Below are positions 23,038-33,779 of a stretch of DNA of 64,000 bases, piece by piece; position 1 is the first letter of the stretch, and the number at the start of each line of letters is the position of its first letter. Made by a program: the position numbers and the translations under genes. Below the pieces are notes generated by a model. The model made no database searches. It saw only the letters and a list, made by a program, of their open reading frames with translations, and was not told the DNA's origin. This DNA is from Nothopassalora personata (Eukaryota; Ascomycota; Dothideomycetes; Mycosphaerellales; Mycosphaerellaceae), in NCBI GenBank assembly GCA_033816765.1, contig CM066292.1, positions 5,637,419-5,701,418 of the forward strand, in the 5' to 3' direction.

Positions 23038-23199
23038 CTCGCCGTAGCCTATTCAACACCATATCTTTCTACCTACTCCTACCCCTCCTCCTTCCTTTTC
23101 CTTATCGTTCTCCTCGCCACCTTGCTAAACACTACCCTCGATCCAATCTAACACCCCTTCTTTCTCTTCCTCTAAACCTTCCGACTACTTATCGTTATC
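23038..23199 (+). promoter_or_regulatory. CT-rich leader of the first FMGLxTRP gene
   Basis: A strongly pyrimidine-rich plus strand (runs such as CCTCCTCCTTCCTTTTCC) ends at the ATG at 23200. Such tracts are common just upstream of, or within, leaders of well-expressed filamentous-fungus genes. Confidence 0.45.
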
Positions 23200-23466
23200 A
23201 TGTCCACCTGCCGCTACGGTAGCTTCAATCCCCACTACCCCGGCGCTGACCGGCGCCTCGACTATGGCAACATTTTTGACAATTCGTCTCTAGGGCGCGA
23301 CAGAATGCTGAAGAGCAACGCTTCCAAACTCTACATAGCTATGCCGCAAAGCAATCAAGGCGATTTCATGGGCCTGCAGACGAGACCTCACTATAGGCAG
23401 TATCGACGTTCGTTCAATGGAATGGGCAGTGGCTATGGGCTGCCGTATTATGGTGGGTACCATTAG
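23200..23466 (+). CDS. small Gly/Tyr-rich protein with FMGLxTRP motif, 88 aa
   Basis: No known family recognised. It has a true ATG after a CT-rich leader. The protein is hydrophilic, with no signal peptide or membrane segment. The C-terminal half contains FMGLQTRP (residues about 57-64), then Arg/Tyr-rich sequence and a Gly/Tyr tail (GYGLPYYGGYH). The next gene encodes the same motif at the same distance from its C-terminus, so the two are tandem paralogues. Conservation of that motif while the rest diverged suggests a translated, selected protein. Function unknown. Confidence 0.5.
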   Translation: MSTCRYGSFNPHYPGADRRLDYGNIFDNSSLGRDRMLKSNASKLYIAMPQSNQGDFMGLQTRPHYRQYRRSFNGMGSGYGLPYYGGYH

Positions 23467-23940
23467 GATCTTGCTATAGATCCTAGAAGATTTGAGGTCG
23501 CTCGATGGAGGTGAGACGGTTCCGTTTTGTGGATCAATGTGTGAGAGTTAATAGTAATGGCTGGTGAATAGCTGATGTAGTGTAGTTTTCGTTAGTTACG
23601 ACATGGTATATTCAAGCGTGTGCCACAGGTTGCATTCAGTGTGTAATGCCACGCTACTATTAGCATGTACTGTATTCGTAGACTTCCCCAAAACCACTAT
23701 GCACTGCACCATCTCGCATATACCATCAACAATTTTTCAGCACGAAGCCATTAGTATGCATCACTCACTAGTATCCACACCAGAACGTGGCGACTCAAAC
23801 TACCTTACATTAGTAGGTTCAGTCCTCCACCAAAGCACACTTAGTGCCATAAACTCCTCGTTCTCTCCCTTCCCATCCCTCCCTCTGTCCTGCTCTCTCC
23901 AGAAACTCTACTCAAGGAACTGACCTACAGCACTACTGCA

Positions 23941-24276
23941 TTGTTTCACTTCACAAAGTCCCTCACTCATGCCCTCCTCAAACACTATGTCGCCCTAACC
24001 CCCACCTCCACAAAGGCATCACCAGCATGTGCAGCCTCAGCCTCTTCTCCCCTCTCCGCCCACCTCAACAATAGACGCTTTCCAGGCTACGATGCGATCT
24101 CGGGACCTTCGGCATGGGACAATCACATAAGGCACCCAGCCACTGCCCAAGCTACCTTCATGGGCCTGCACACTCGTCCACGCCGTGCAACGTTTGAAAA
24201 GTACCCGTTATTCTGGGGCATGGAGAGAGGGAGGGTATGGTCCGATGTAGCACCGTGGTATAGCGGGTTCCGATAG
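23941..24276 (+). CDS. paralogue with FMGLxTRP motif (start unresolved)
   Basis: The frame ends in FMGLHTRP followed by a Trp/Gly-rich tail (ending WYSGFR), parallel to the upstream gene. An earlier RRFPGYD block resembles HYPGADRR of the first paralogue. The listed 5' edge is a TTG. There is no in-frame ATG, so the real gene either has an unrecognised intron or has lost its start. A CT-rich leader-like stretch precedes it (about 23853-23910). It ends 124 bp before the Fot1-A transposon. Confidence 0.4.
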   Translation: MFHFTKSLTHALLKHYVALTPTSTKASPACAASASSPLSAHLNNRRFPGYDAISGPSAWDNHIRHPATAQATFMGLHTRPRRATFEKYPLFWGMERGRVWSDVAPWYSGFR

Positions 24277-24439
24277 GTCTGGCCCGGGATGGTGAGTGTG
24301 AAGTGCGCTAGCGCTGTTGTGAGTGGTGTTAGAGTGCTTGTCTATTGTGATGTGGGGGAGGGATGTCGTTCTTTCGTATGTAGATCTAGCGTAGCACTAG
24401 AAGTTAGGTGCATGCGGTGCACGGTCGCATGCGCTGCAC

Positions 24440-24478
24440 GACACCTCAATCTCAACACGTGTTGTTCTTGAAGGTGTC
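24440..24478. repeat. subterminal hairpin of Fot1-A
   Basis: GACACCT (24440-24446) pairs with AGGTGTC (24472-24478), enclosing the perfect palindrome CAACACGTGTTG (24453-24464). It may be a transposase-binding or structural subterminal site. Confidence 0.6.
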
Positions 24479-24619
24479 TCACCTTAACTACTGGACCGAT
24501 TGGCTTTATATTTGGACAATATAGTCATTAATATGTGTTCTTTTATTGCTATAACTATAGATGTTGTATCTTGAGTGGTTGTTTTACTATCCGCCCTCGT
24601 CGCGTTTTAACCTAGATTA

Positions 24620-26430
24620 GGCTGTCTACTACCTTAACCTTATTATCTCCCTTTAGACACACCGGTAGCTTAACAATTAACTGCCTACGTCCTCGTGGCT
24701 TACGTGTTAACTGCGAAAGGTGTTGTTATAGTTGTTAAGTAGCTACTTTATCCTCTTTCTCTTACTGCTTTATAGCCGCTATTCTTGCCTTCTTAAGCTC
24801 CTTATTCTTCGCCTTCTTAAGGCGTTGTTCCTTCCTTAATTCGATAGCAACACGTTAGCTAAGTTGCTTAGCCCTCGTAGCCTCCTTCTTAAGTTAGTTA
24901 TTAGTAATAGTAGTCTCTTTCTTAGCCTCCTTACGAGCCTATAGCTACTTAGCCTAGTTAATCTTTAATAGAGAGAAGAATGTCGCTCCCTAGTTGTCTT
25001 AAGCTCGTAGTTCTTCGAATAAGCCCTTACTACGCTTCCTTTTCTTCTTCTTAATGTTAAGGGTAGTAGCGAAGCCCTTGTTCTTAGCCTTAAGGAGGGC
25101 ATTCTTAGTCGTAATAGCGTCGATAGTGTTCTAAAGCTTCTAGACCTTAGAGAGCTTAATATTATTAAGCTAATTAGCTATAACGTCCTTTAAGAGTCCT
25201 CGAAGCTTACGCTAGTTACTAGCCAATAGGATTAAGGTAGATAAGCTACTACTTACTAGCCGTAGCTCGTGAATATACTCTTCGAACACTGTTATAACCT
25301 TAGCTAGATTAAAGGGAACAAGGCCTATCTTTCGCTATCCGCTTGCGATATTCTTCGTAGTAAAGGCCTTCGTCTACGCTAGCTAGAATAGGGCAAGGAA
25401 GTTACGCTTAGTAATACCTAAAAGGCCCTAATAGTTATATATAAATCAATCTAGTTCTTAGCTATAGTAGACGCTAAGGGGTAAGAATAGCGAGACATCT
25501 AGTAGCTATAGCCTATAAGTCGAATGCGGAGGGTAGATAGTAATAAGGATCTTATGTTTATAGGCCTAATTAAGAAAGGCTATATTAATATAAGAGCTAT
25601 AGCTATTAACATATAACAGCCTATAGTCTCTACGAGCCTTGTCCTTTATATACCGGTAGAACACCTGTTATAACTATGCTAATCTAAGCTTATTGTCCGT
25701 CTACCCTTTCTCTAAAGACGCGAAGAATGCTTAATACTGCGCTAGGTCTAGGTCCTATACCTAAGTGTCTTAAATATTGCCTGTCTTAGCCTAGTAAATT
25801 AGAGTAGGTAGTAGCTATGTAAGATTACCGTATATATAAGCTAATATTATAAGCTATTTACGGTTACTATCTTATGTATTGCCTAATAGCTTCTTCGACT
25901 TATACTAGTCCTTAGAGACTATCCTTCTTACCTTCGTAAGGAACCTAATAAGCACTCCCTTCTCGTCTATATTATACGTGTTTTCTGCCTTAATACTATA
26001 CTTCTTAATCTTCTCTTTAACGAGCCGGAAATATAAGGCGTAGTAAGCCTTACTATCGGCCTTCTTACGCTCCTTATCGAAGGGTTAGAGATATATCGAA
26101 AGAATCTTATTCTAGTGTCGATTATAGAATCGCGACACCTAGCCTCGATATAGCCGTCTCTTTACGATATCCTCGATAAAGTTAAGTAACATAGACGGTA
26201 TAGGAGGTAGGCCGCGCTCTAAAAGGGTGTTAATATAGTGTAATAGGCTCTATTCTTACTAGTGATTCAAAATCATTAAATCCTCGTTCTACTTAGCTAC
26301 GGTTCTATAGACCTTGTTCTAGTGCCTACTAAGGGTCGACCGCTCGATGCTATAACGCGTAGCTGTTTCTATAATATTAGGCTTAATCTACGCATTTAAA
26401 TTATCTATTGCTAGCTTATATACGTCCATT
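24620..26430 (-). pseudogene. Fot1/pogo-type transposase A
   Basis: The minus-strand frame from ATG at about 26428 is readable through TAG/TAA. An N-terminal helix-turn-helix/CENP-B-like region (HTLLERGLPPIP at about residue 80) is followed by a DDE endonuclease of the DDE_1 family. The first catalytic Asp is seen in YNIDEKG and the second region in LLYVNSYSSY (usual LLxDGHxSH, Asp now Asn). The C-terminal 250 codons are Lys/Arg/Leu rich, as in Fot1 relatives. It would cut and paste the element at TA sites. It is inactive. Confidence 0.8.
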
Positions 26431-26627
26431 AGTTATTAAGATATGTAGTAATAAAGATAATAACTAAAATGAAGGTAGAGCGCGCGAGACAGTAGCCTAG
26501 GCTTACAAAACCGGTAAATACCCGCATTCAAAATTCGCAATCCTTAATCCTTATTATTATAGACTCGCTATTTGTCTTATAGACTCGCTATTTGTCTAAT
26601 AGTATACTCGCTACATTGCTTTATATA

Positions 26628-29600
26628 ATGCCACGTCTAGCGATCGATCTAGAGCCCTTTCGTATCGATATCGAGCTATAGACTACCGCTAAATTTATAT
26701 AGGTAGCTATTCGAGACAACCTCTTTCATCTCTACGGTGTTCGAATTAGCGAACGGACCCTCCGCTAGCAACTCGTAGAGTAACGAGGGACTCGCGAGGA
26801 TAATTAGGCTTATAATTAGGCTCGCTAGGCCGAGCTACGCTAGCGAGTCGAGGAACTATTCTAGAAATATAGCCTCGACGATAGCGAGTCTTATACTATC
26901 CTCCGCCTCGATGGATTCGACCTTACCCTTCGCTAGTATTAAGAGCTACGAAGAGGTATTAGATTAAAGCGTAGTCTTAGTAAAGAACAAGCTCTAGCTA
27001 TAGAGCCTAAGATATAGCGAGTTCTTTAGGAAGTTATAAGTAGTAGCTATTAGTAAGACTAGGGCTATCGTAAGCTAGTAAGAGAGCTACGTAAGAGTTA
27101 TTATATTATTAGACGGTAGGATAGACTCGGTGTCTATACAGCTATAGAGCCTAAGATATAGCGAGTTCTTTAGGAAGTTATAAGTAGTAGCTATTAGTAA
27201 GACTAGGGCTATCGTAAGCTAGTAAGAGAGCTACGTAAGAGTTATTATATTATTAGACGGTAGGATAGACTCGGTGTCTATAGACTCGTAGACTAGACTC
27301 GCTAACTTTATTAGCGACCGTATTAGGACACTCGCTCGTGCAATCAACCCTATCCCTTTTATCTCTCGTAATCCTATAATACGAGACCCTATAACACCGC
27401 GGCATACGAGGCTAAAAGTAGAAGGTCCTAACGACGTCTAGTTAATCGATACCTTTCTAAAATACGAGCGCTTTAAGATATAGATCTACGCTTATATTAA
27501 CGTCTACTCTCGGCGGGTTATCTAGTACTATATAGGGCCTATAGCGAAGACGAAGTTCTCTATATTTACTTAATACGTTAGAGTAATACATTACGGTAGT
27601 AGGGTACTAAATCGCGTACGATCTAATTAGGGCGTTAAGACGCCTATGCTAGCCGATGCCTATCTACGAGTCCGAGAGCGACTCGCTAGTAATCTACTTA
27701 CGTTCGATAAGGCCTTCTAGTATACCTTAAGTAAGGGTAATTAAACTATTAAACACTAGTAGGGCGAGGGTACTAAGGCTACATTTAATCGCTAGAGAGA
27801 CCTCTTTAATTAGTATATTATAATAGGACTCTTTAAGGAAGCATTAGCCGTAGATAGGATAGTATTCGCTACTATCTATATTCTAATCCTTCGAAGTGTT
27901 GTATTATCGTTCGTTAACGAGTAGAACCGCTATCGTATCCGTCGTTATAACCTAGAATCGCATGTAAACGGTATACCGGATATCCTATATAACTACCTAG
28001 AGTTAAAAGGAGCACGACTATGTAGGCATCTACTTAACCCTAAGGACGAGGAGCTTCGCTAGTGGAAGGAGCGAGTCGATTAGTACGGTACGTTAATCCG
28101 GGGTATCTATAGTAGCGAGTCTAGCGCTACTATAGCTACGAGTCCTAGCTTAGCTAAGGGAGGACTCGCTATAGCTTAAGTGCGGACTAGCTATAGCTTA
28201 AGTACGGACTCGCTACTACTTCTACTTAACCGAGTCTATAAATCCTATAGCTAATACCTTATAGACCTTACTATATACTTACCGCCTCTAACGCTAGAGT
28301 AGGTTAATAAGAAGCTTACTACTACTAGCTATCTATTAACACTAGACGGTAGCGAGGCCGGCCCTAGCCTAGGCCCTAAGAAATTGCATGTCTACGCCTA
28401 TTAGTATCTACGAAACGAGACTACGTAATATCTCCGAGGTAGAGGGGGACTCGCTAAGTACATACCGCCTACTCGCCTTAACGGATTAGAGCTAACGGAA
28501 CAAATAATAGACTTATTCGCTTAAGCCGGTAAGCTATTATAGATTATATAGTAACGAGTCTACGTCCTACGTCCTTTTTCCTACGAGTCTTTTCCTACTA
28601 CTTCTAACATTATATTAGCTCTAACTTAGGACGATCTTTATATACATAAGTTAGTAAAGACTTCTCTAGTTCATAGCGAGGTCTACGGCTATCTACTAAG
28701 GTATAGTAAATGTAGTATACCTAACCTAGCCTTTATCGAGCCTAGCGAGTCCGTAACGAGTCCGCCTTTACCCTTATCGCCGATTCCTAGTACCGAGACC
28801 CCTTCGAAACCGAACGGCACTACTAGATACGGTCTTTATACATTACTCGTAGCGAGTGGCTATAGTCGGGCTAATAAGGTACTCGCTCGTAATAAGTAGA
28901 CTTATGTTCGCTAGCTTAGTAATGCTAGAATTGACCCGTTATCGAGCGCTACTTAGGGCCTACGGACTAGTGTTGTTAAGGCTCGTAGTATAAGTATTCC
29001 TATCTCGTTAGTCTAGGGTAAAGCCGAAAAGCTATCTTAACCGCCTAGGGGACCTAGCCTAATAATATCCGTCAAGCTATATAAGGTGCCGTTTACTATT
29101 AAACGTAAGGGGGACCTTAAGACATAGGAGTATTAGCCGCATAAGCTCCTTAGCGCGTAGTAAATTACCGGACGATAGACTCGCTACGAGTCGTCTTTAG
29201 CTAAAGTAGTAGATACGATAACCTAGCTTTATAACCTCGTCTTTTAAGAAGGCGCGGATAAGCTGGGCCTATAGCTTACACGTCCTTATACTACACCGCC
29301 CTTCCTCTTCGTAAAGGCTACTAAAGATAATGCACCTATTCTTCTAAGTAAATTAAGCCTACGAGAGCGAGATCTCGAGGACATATTAATACCGTATACT
29401 AAGGGTATCTAGAACGCGAAGGATAGGCGAGAAGTACTAGTTAACGTTACGTATTAGGTTAACTAAGGTCGCGGAGCCTTAAACAATCTATATAGACGAG
29501 GAGTAGTAGAGGACTCGAGTAGTAACGAGTCCTTAGCTAGTCTTAGCGAACTTATAAAGGACGTAGACCGCCGACGCGAGCGTAAGCTTAAGGACTAGCG

Positions 29601-30295
29601 AGCGAGTATAGTAGCGAGTACTATAGTACGTCTAGCGGATTAGGGCATTACTCGCTAGGCTACTATAGCGAGTTAGGCTACTTCTCGTTTAGCGAGTATA
29701 GTAAGCTAGAGCGAGAAGCGTCTAGCGAGTCGTAGCTTACCGCATTGACATGCTATAACTCTAATCGCTGAGTCTCTAGAGTATATTAATCTTATAGCTA
29801 GTAGCCCTTAATCCTCTTCGTCTTCGTCTCCGTAGCTAACGGGGTTTAGAGCCCCCTCTCGATAGTAGAATTTAGTGTTTATAGGGAAAGATTTAGGCAA
29901 TAAGCTAGTAAGTACATTAGCTAGCGAAGTATTAGTTAAGAAGGTAAAGGAAGAGCGTACGAGTCTAGCTACGAGTTAAATTAGAGAGATTAAGAAGGAG
30001 TCCTTAAGCGAGACTATAGTAGTAACTAGTGCCTTAAGCGAGTCTATAGTAGCAACTAGTGCTTCGATAATTACATAGCTAGACTCGTAGCTAGACTCGT
30101 AGCTAGACTCGTAGCTATTGCTTTAGAGTCTACCTAACGATAACTAGCGTATAAAGGCACCGAGAAATAGGCTTGTTATCGAGCTATCTACGAGGTAGCT
30201 AAGACCGAAAAAGTAGAGGGAAGTATAGACTCGTAGCATATAGATAGGAGGTAGACTGCTTAATATTATATTATTACTAAGAGCGAAATTTAGCG
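26628..30295 (+). pseudogene. rve-like DDE transposase, about 1,200 codons
   Basis: The plus-strand frame from ATG 26628 has a helix-turn-helix-like start (VRISERTLR). After a 144-bp tandem duplication and one frameshift near 27.29 kb it gives an integrase-core fold: LIDTFLKYERF (first Asp), IYAYINVYSRR, RSNQGVKTPMLADAY (second Asp now Asn), a third block KGNQTIKHQ (Glu now Lys), and NGIPDILYNY. These resemble retroviral-integrase-like fungal transposases. The same frame stays open, apart from TAG/TAA, to about 30.29 kb, with Ser/Arg-rich sequence and a small LDSQ repeat near 30.08 kb. It is inactivated by stops, a frameshift and active-site changes. Confidence 0.7.
26997..27284. repeat. 144-bp tandem duplication
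   Basis: 26997-27140 and 27141-27284 are identical over 142 of 144 bases, including RIP-derived stop codons. The unit is 48 codons and keeps the transposase frame. Confidence 0.95.
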
Positions 30296-30920
30296 ACTAA
30301 CTCGCTACCTAGTAGACCGCTAATAAATTCAATTAAGCGGCTAATAGTACCCTCCAATTGCTAAATACGATCCTCCGCCGCGGCTAAGCGAGTCGATGTA
30401 TTATTAGTAGGGCGAGTACTAGACTCGCTCGCCTTACTAACCTCGCTAGCCTCGCTAGAAGTAGTTAAAACACCCTCGACAGCCTTAAATAAATCATTAC
30501 TAGACTCGTTAGACTCGCTAGGCTCCTTAACTAACTTACGAGAGTTATAGCGAGCCTTTGCGTAACGCTTATAATACGCGCAAGTCTTATCGGCATTAGT
30601 AGTAAAGACTATATAGCGTATACTAGCTCTCTTACACGTATCGTAGTCCGTCTAAGCCGGCTTACCTATTAATACGAGTTAGTATATATAGTATAGCGAG
30701 TCTACTATAAGATATATACCCTCTTTAGTCTCTATAATACGGCTAGCCTAGTCGAACTTACGTAAATTATTCTTCGTAACCTTTATACTACCCTTATCTA
30801 TCTTCTACGAGTCTCCTAGCTATTGTGCCTATGTCGACTCGCTCACGTAGTAGAAATCGTCGGTATCGGCGGTACGAGGGCGGCGGTATATACTATAGGT
30901 TTAAACATTAGTCTACCTAC
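30277..30920 (-). pseudogene. antisense ORF with putative Zn2Cys6 cluster (TIR transposon)
   Basis: The minus strand carries a frame of about 215 codons with only TAG/TAA stops, ending at TAG 30277-30279 and overlapping the transposase frame tail to tail. A central block (30.56-30.65 kb) reads YDTC, six residues, Y, ten residues, CAYY, seven residues, Y. If the Tyr codons TAC/TAT are reverted from TGC/TGT, the spacing is C-x2-C-x6-C-x10-C-x2-C-x7-C, within the fungal Zn2Cys6 range. Two Cys remain as Cys. A Ser/Glu-rich segment and a likely coiled coil (EDRIxQLEGTISRLIEFI) follow. A DNA-binding regulator is the likeliest reading, but it depends on the inferred mutations. The start is unresolved. 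Confidence 0.5.
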
Positions 30921-31484
30921 GTACGCCTAACGAGTCGGAATTGCACTTACGCTATCGTAAGCTATAGTAATAACCGCGTTTGTAAGGGTAAGCGCGGATT
31001 AGGTATACTGTCGCTGTCGCTATCGTTGTCGTTATCGTTGTTCTAAGGCTAATATCGCTAAGTACGTCGTCTATAGTTAGATTTGTACATGTCGATAAGT
31101 ATAGAGTCGAAGAAATAGTAATAGCAGTAGAAGTTAATATACCCGCCGCTATAATGTGATAATAGTAAGTAAGGTGAGCTCCTCAATACTTACTGTCTAC
31201 TATTATTAAGGAGCCTAACTTACCTACGCAGTAGGAGGAAGCGACAATACCGCCGCGACTCGCTACGATTATAGGCGACAATAGCGAGTCGTAGCAGTAT
31301 TGTTGTGCGACAATGGCGAGTCGCAGCAGTTAGCGAGTCGCAGCAGTATTGTTAATGGTTGTTAAGGAAGAGCGAGTGCAGCGAGTAAGGATTTCGAATA
31401 CGCGTATTTGCCGGTTTTGTAAGCCTAGGCCACCGCCGCGACCGTGCATCGCATGCACCGTGCACCGCATGCACCTGACTTCTA

Positions 31485-31626
31485 GCGCAGACGTAGAACT
31501 CTTAGTTTAAGCTACTTCGGGCAATCGCCATTGCATTTATGAGTACAATTGAAGTTCTGCGCACTTCCAACAGCCTTACAGAGGTATGAGGATGACGGGA
31601 TGTTCTGATCGAGTGCCTAAAGCGTG
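31485..31626 (-). pseudogene. probable lost 3' end of the GH28 gene
   Basis: Downstream of the present stop (31627-31629), another minus-strand frame encodes a Cys-containing tail with N-glycosylation sites that ends at TAG 31512-31514 (NFNCTHKCNGDCPK). Joining it to the gene needs one base of frameshift near 31.64 kb, and one in-frame TAG (CAG-type change) lies in between. It looks like the original C-terminus, now cut off. Confidence 0.45.
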
Positions 31627-33116
31627 TTATTGAAGAGGTTTGATGCCGGTGCAAGGAGCTGCGCCGGAGCACCAAAGTGTGGCAACTCGATCGCCCTTGA
31701 GAGTGCCATTGGCGTTGCCCCAGTTCATATCTTCCACCTGCGCAAGTTGAGTCTTTATCCGCAATGTCTCCATGAGAATGACTTACCTTGAATTTGCTGG
31801 TATCACAGTCGCCACGTTCGCCATTGTAGCTTATACACTGCGTGATAGCCCAAGCGATGCTGAAATTGTCGAGAGTCAAATCGCGAAACGTGATGTTCTT
31901 TGCACGACCAAGGCTACCACCTCCACCATTTGGGGGCTCACCTTTGGGCACGCCAGTCCATGTCTTGACCCGGCCGGCGTAGTCAGTATTGTGGCAGCGG
32001 ATATTCTCAGCTGTGATGTTCTCGATGATCTCGATCTGGCCGGGATATTGGCCGATGCTTCCCATGGCGAGTGACTGACCGTTGTAGAAGTCGCAGTCGG
32101 CGATGTAGATGTTCGTGCTGTTTTGCTTCATGGAGATGCTATCATCGCCGTTGTCGATGATCCAACGGAGGAAGGTGATGCTGTCAGCATACACCGTATC
32201 GACGCCGTCTGCAGCGCTGTCAGCTTCGCTATGTTGATGCGGAGCGTGTGTTCATGCACCTGTGTTGACATTCGACTTGAAGTTTCGGTCCTCGCTTGTA
32301 TTGTTGACATGCTGAGGTATGTCAGCCTGGTTTCTCGGATGGTCGAAGGGTAGAAGCGAGGAGCGCTCCGTGTATGCCGCAAAGCCGCGCTATGGCTTGT
32401 GAACGGGCTTTGCTTACGATATCCTGCAGAAGAACCCTCTCCGAACGGGCGACAGTCATGGTCCACATCTGCGACTTGACGAATCGCAGGCCTTCGATCA
32501 CGCTGTCCTTGGTCTTCTCAATGAGAATGGCATGTGGCCGACCATGACGATTCGAGACACCCTGGTTGAAATCATACCAAGCTTGGCCATTGCCATCAAG
32601 TGTGCCGTAGCCATGGCCATAGAAGTGAATGCGTTCGCCACCAAAATGCCAAGCAGATGTCTGATTCTGGAACCCGATGGGCAAAGAATCCGCGAGCCAG
32701 TACGGAATGTTGGTGTCCCAAAGCAGAGTGCCACGAACTTCAATGTCAACGTCGCGGAGTCCAGTAGTGTTCATGACCGTGCTGATGTAGTACGTGGTGT
32801 TCTCGAAGATGATGTAACCGTCTTCTTTGCAGTCTGCGAAAGCCTTCAGGATGGCTGGGCCGTCGTCTGCTGTGGGATTGCCACTGGCATTAACAGTGCA
32901 GGTCTTTGATCTCTTTGGCCAGTTGCCGTCGTGTGTGTAGGGAGTTCCGTCGCCAGGCTGGGATGGCGCCCAGCAGCCGTTCAAGCCGAGATACTCGCAT
33001 ACATACGGATCGGGTCTGTCCGGTGTCCAGTGTCCGATCGGAATGTCTTGCGGGCTGGACGAGGCCAGAGCTGTCGACACTGCCTGCAAAATTGTGAGGC
33101 GCCCGAGGTGGACCAT
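31627..33116 (-). CDS. secreted GH28 exo-acting pectinase, four exons, 428 aa
   Basis: It hydrolyses pectic polysaccharide outside the cell. Exons are 33116-32418, 32311-32260, 32208-31787 and 31737-31627; introns of 106, 51 and 49 bp have GT (GTAAGC, GTGCAT, GTAAGT) and CAG borders with CTGAC branch sites in the first two. The ATG at 33116 begins a signal peptide (hydrophobic to about residue 18, STALA cleavage). GH28 hallmarks are the right-handed beta-helix wording, catalytic NGDDSIS (exon 3), NSTNI, and the exo-type GSIGQY in place of the endo GHG block. Several N-glycosylation sites are visible. Exo-polygalacturonase or exo-rhamnogalacturonase (RGXB-like) are both possible. The coding end looks truncated by a frameshift, 143 bp from the Fot1-A border, so activity is uncertain. 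Confidence 0.85.
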
Positions 33117-33704
33117 TATGGGATCAGTTGCCTACAGTGGGTACGAGACGAGCTTGTCCCAGCGCCAGTACTCTCGTAAGTAGTCGTTCCATTACGGAGG
33201 GATAGGGAGGAGGGAGCGGAGTATTAGGAACGATGCAGATAGCACGGGTAGCGTCTGAGGACACGGCAGTGAATGATGGAGGGGCGCGGGAGATGCTAGG
33301 TACATGCACGAGTATGTGCGCGACACTATGGCAGTCACAATTACGACGACAGCCTTGCGACGCTCGAAGAAGCTATTGATGCTCGAATTGGGGGCTTAAT
33401 CGTCGCTGCCGCATCGTTGTCACAGCAGTTGTGCCAAGCATCTTCGCCTTTTCGAAGCGACGAGTTAGGAAGGACGGTCTCTATTTCCACGTCTTTAGTG
33501 ACACGACCACCAACGTCATGTCATTGACGGCAATTCCTCTCGTATAAGCGTGTGTGTGTCTCGACGATGGAATTGATGATGAGCAAGAGAATGAAAGAGC
33601 AGTAATAATTCTACAAGCTAGACACAAAACAAAGATATAACTGCGGACACTCCCTAATACTCGTAGTGTCTTTAACACTGATCCACTATCGCCTTGTCAC
33701 CGTC
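33117..33704. other. GH28 upstream region
   Basis: Host DNA of normal composition, presumably holding the GH28 promoter. No convincing ORF or element. Short open frames here lack protein-like features. Confidence 0.4.
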
Positions 33705-33779
33705 TAGGCGGTAGTGGCCGGCTCAACGTAAATCACGTGCTTAACACAAACCTCTTTACGCGTCGTGTCTATTATTCTT

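Larger units (their letters stand above)
26500..31425 (+). mobile_element. 4.9-kb TIR DNA transposon (integrase-core type)
   Basis: Ends GGCTTACAAAACCGG (26500) and CCGGTTTTGTAAGCC (ending 31425) are inverted repeats of about 35-40 bp with mismatches. Each is flanked by TA (26498-26499; 31426-31427). It is inserted near the right end of Fot1-A. A plus-strand transposase frame fills most of it, and an ORF on the minus strand lies at the right end. The sequence is packed with ACTCGCT/AGCGAGT motifs on both strands. Family name not assigned. Confidence 0.85.
24400..31482 (-). mobile_element. Fot1/pogo transposon A (interrupted)
   Basis: Terminal inverted repeats lie at 24400-24437 (GAAGTTAGGTGCATGCGG...) and 31443-31482, each flanked by TA (24398-24399; 31483-31484), the Tc1/pogo target duplication. 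Removing the second transposon (26500-31425) leaves about 2.1 kb, the usual Fot1 size, encoding one transposase on the minus strand. The inverted repeats keep their CA and TG dinucleotides while the body is heavily mutated. Confidence 0.85.

Noticed and set aside
30060..30120. CRISPR-like short repeats (TAGACTCG units)
   Set aside because: These are a few tandem LDSQ codon repeats in the transposase frame, with no spacers; the organism is a eukaryote.
31772..33179. Plus-strand frames over the GH28 gene
   Set aside because: The minus strand gives a complete signal peptide, GH28 motifs and consistent splice sites; the plus frames are shadows.
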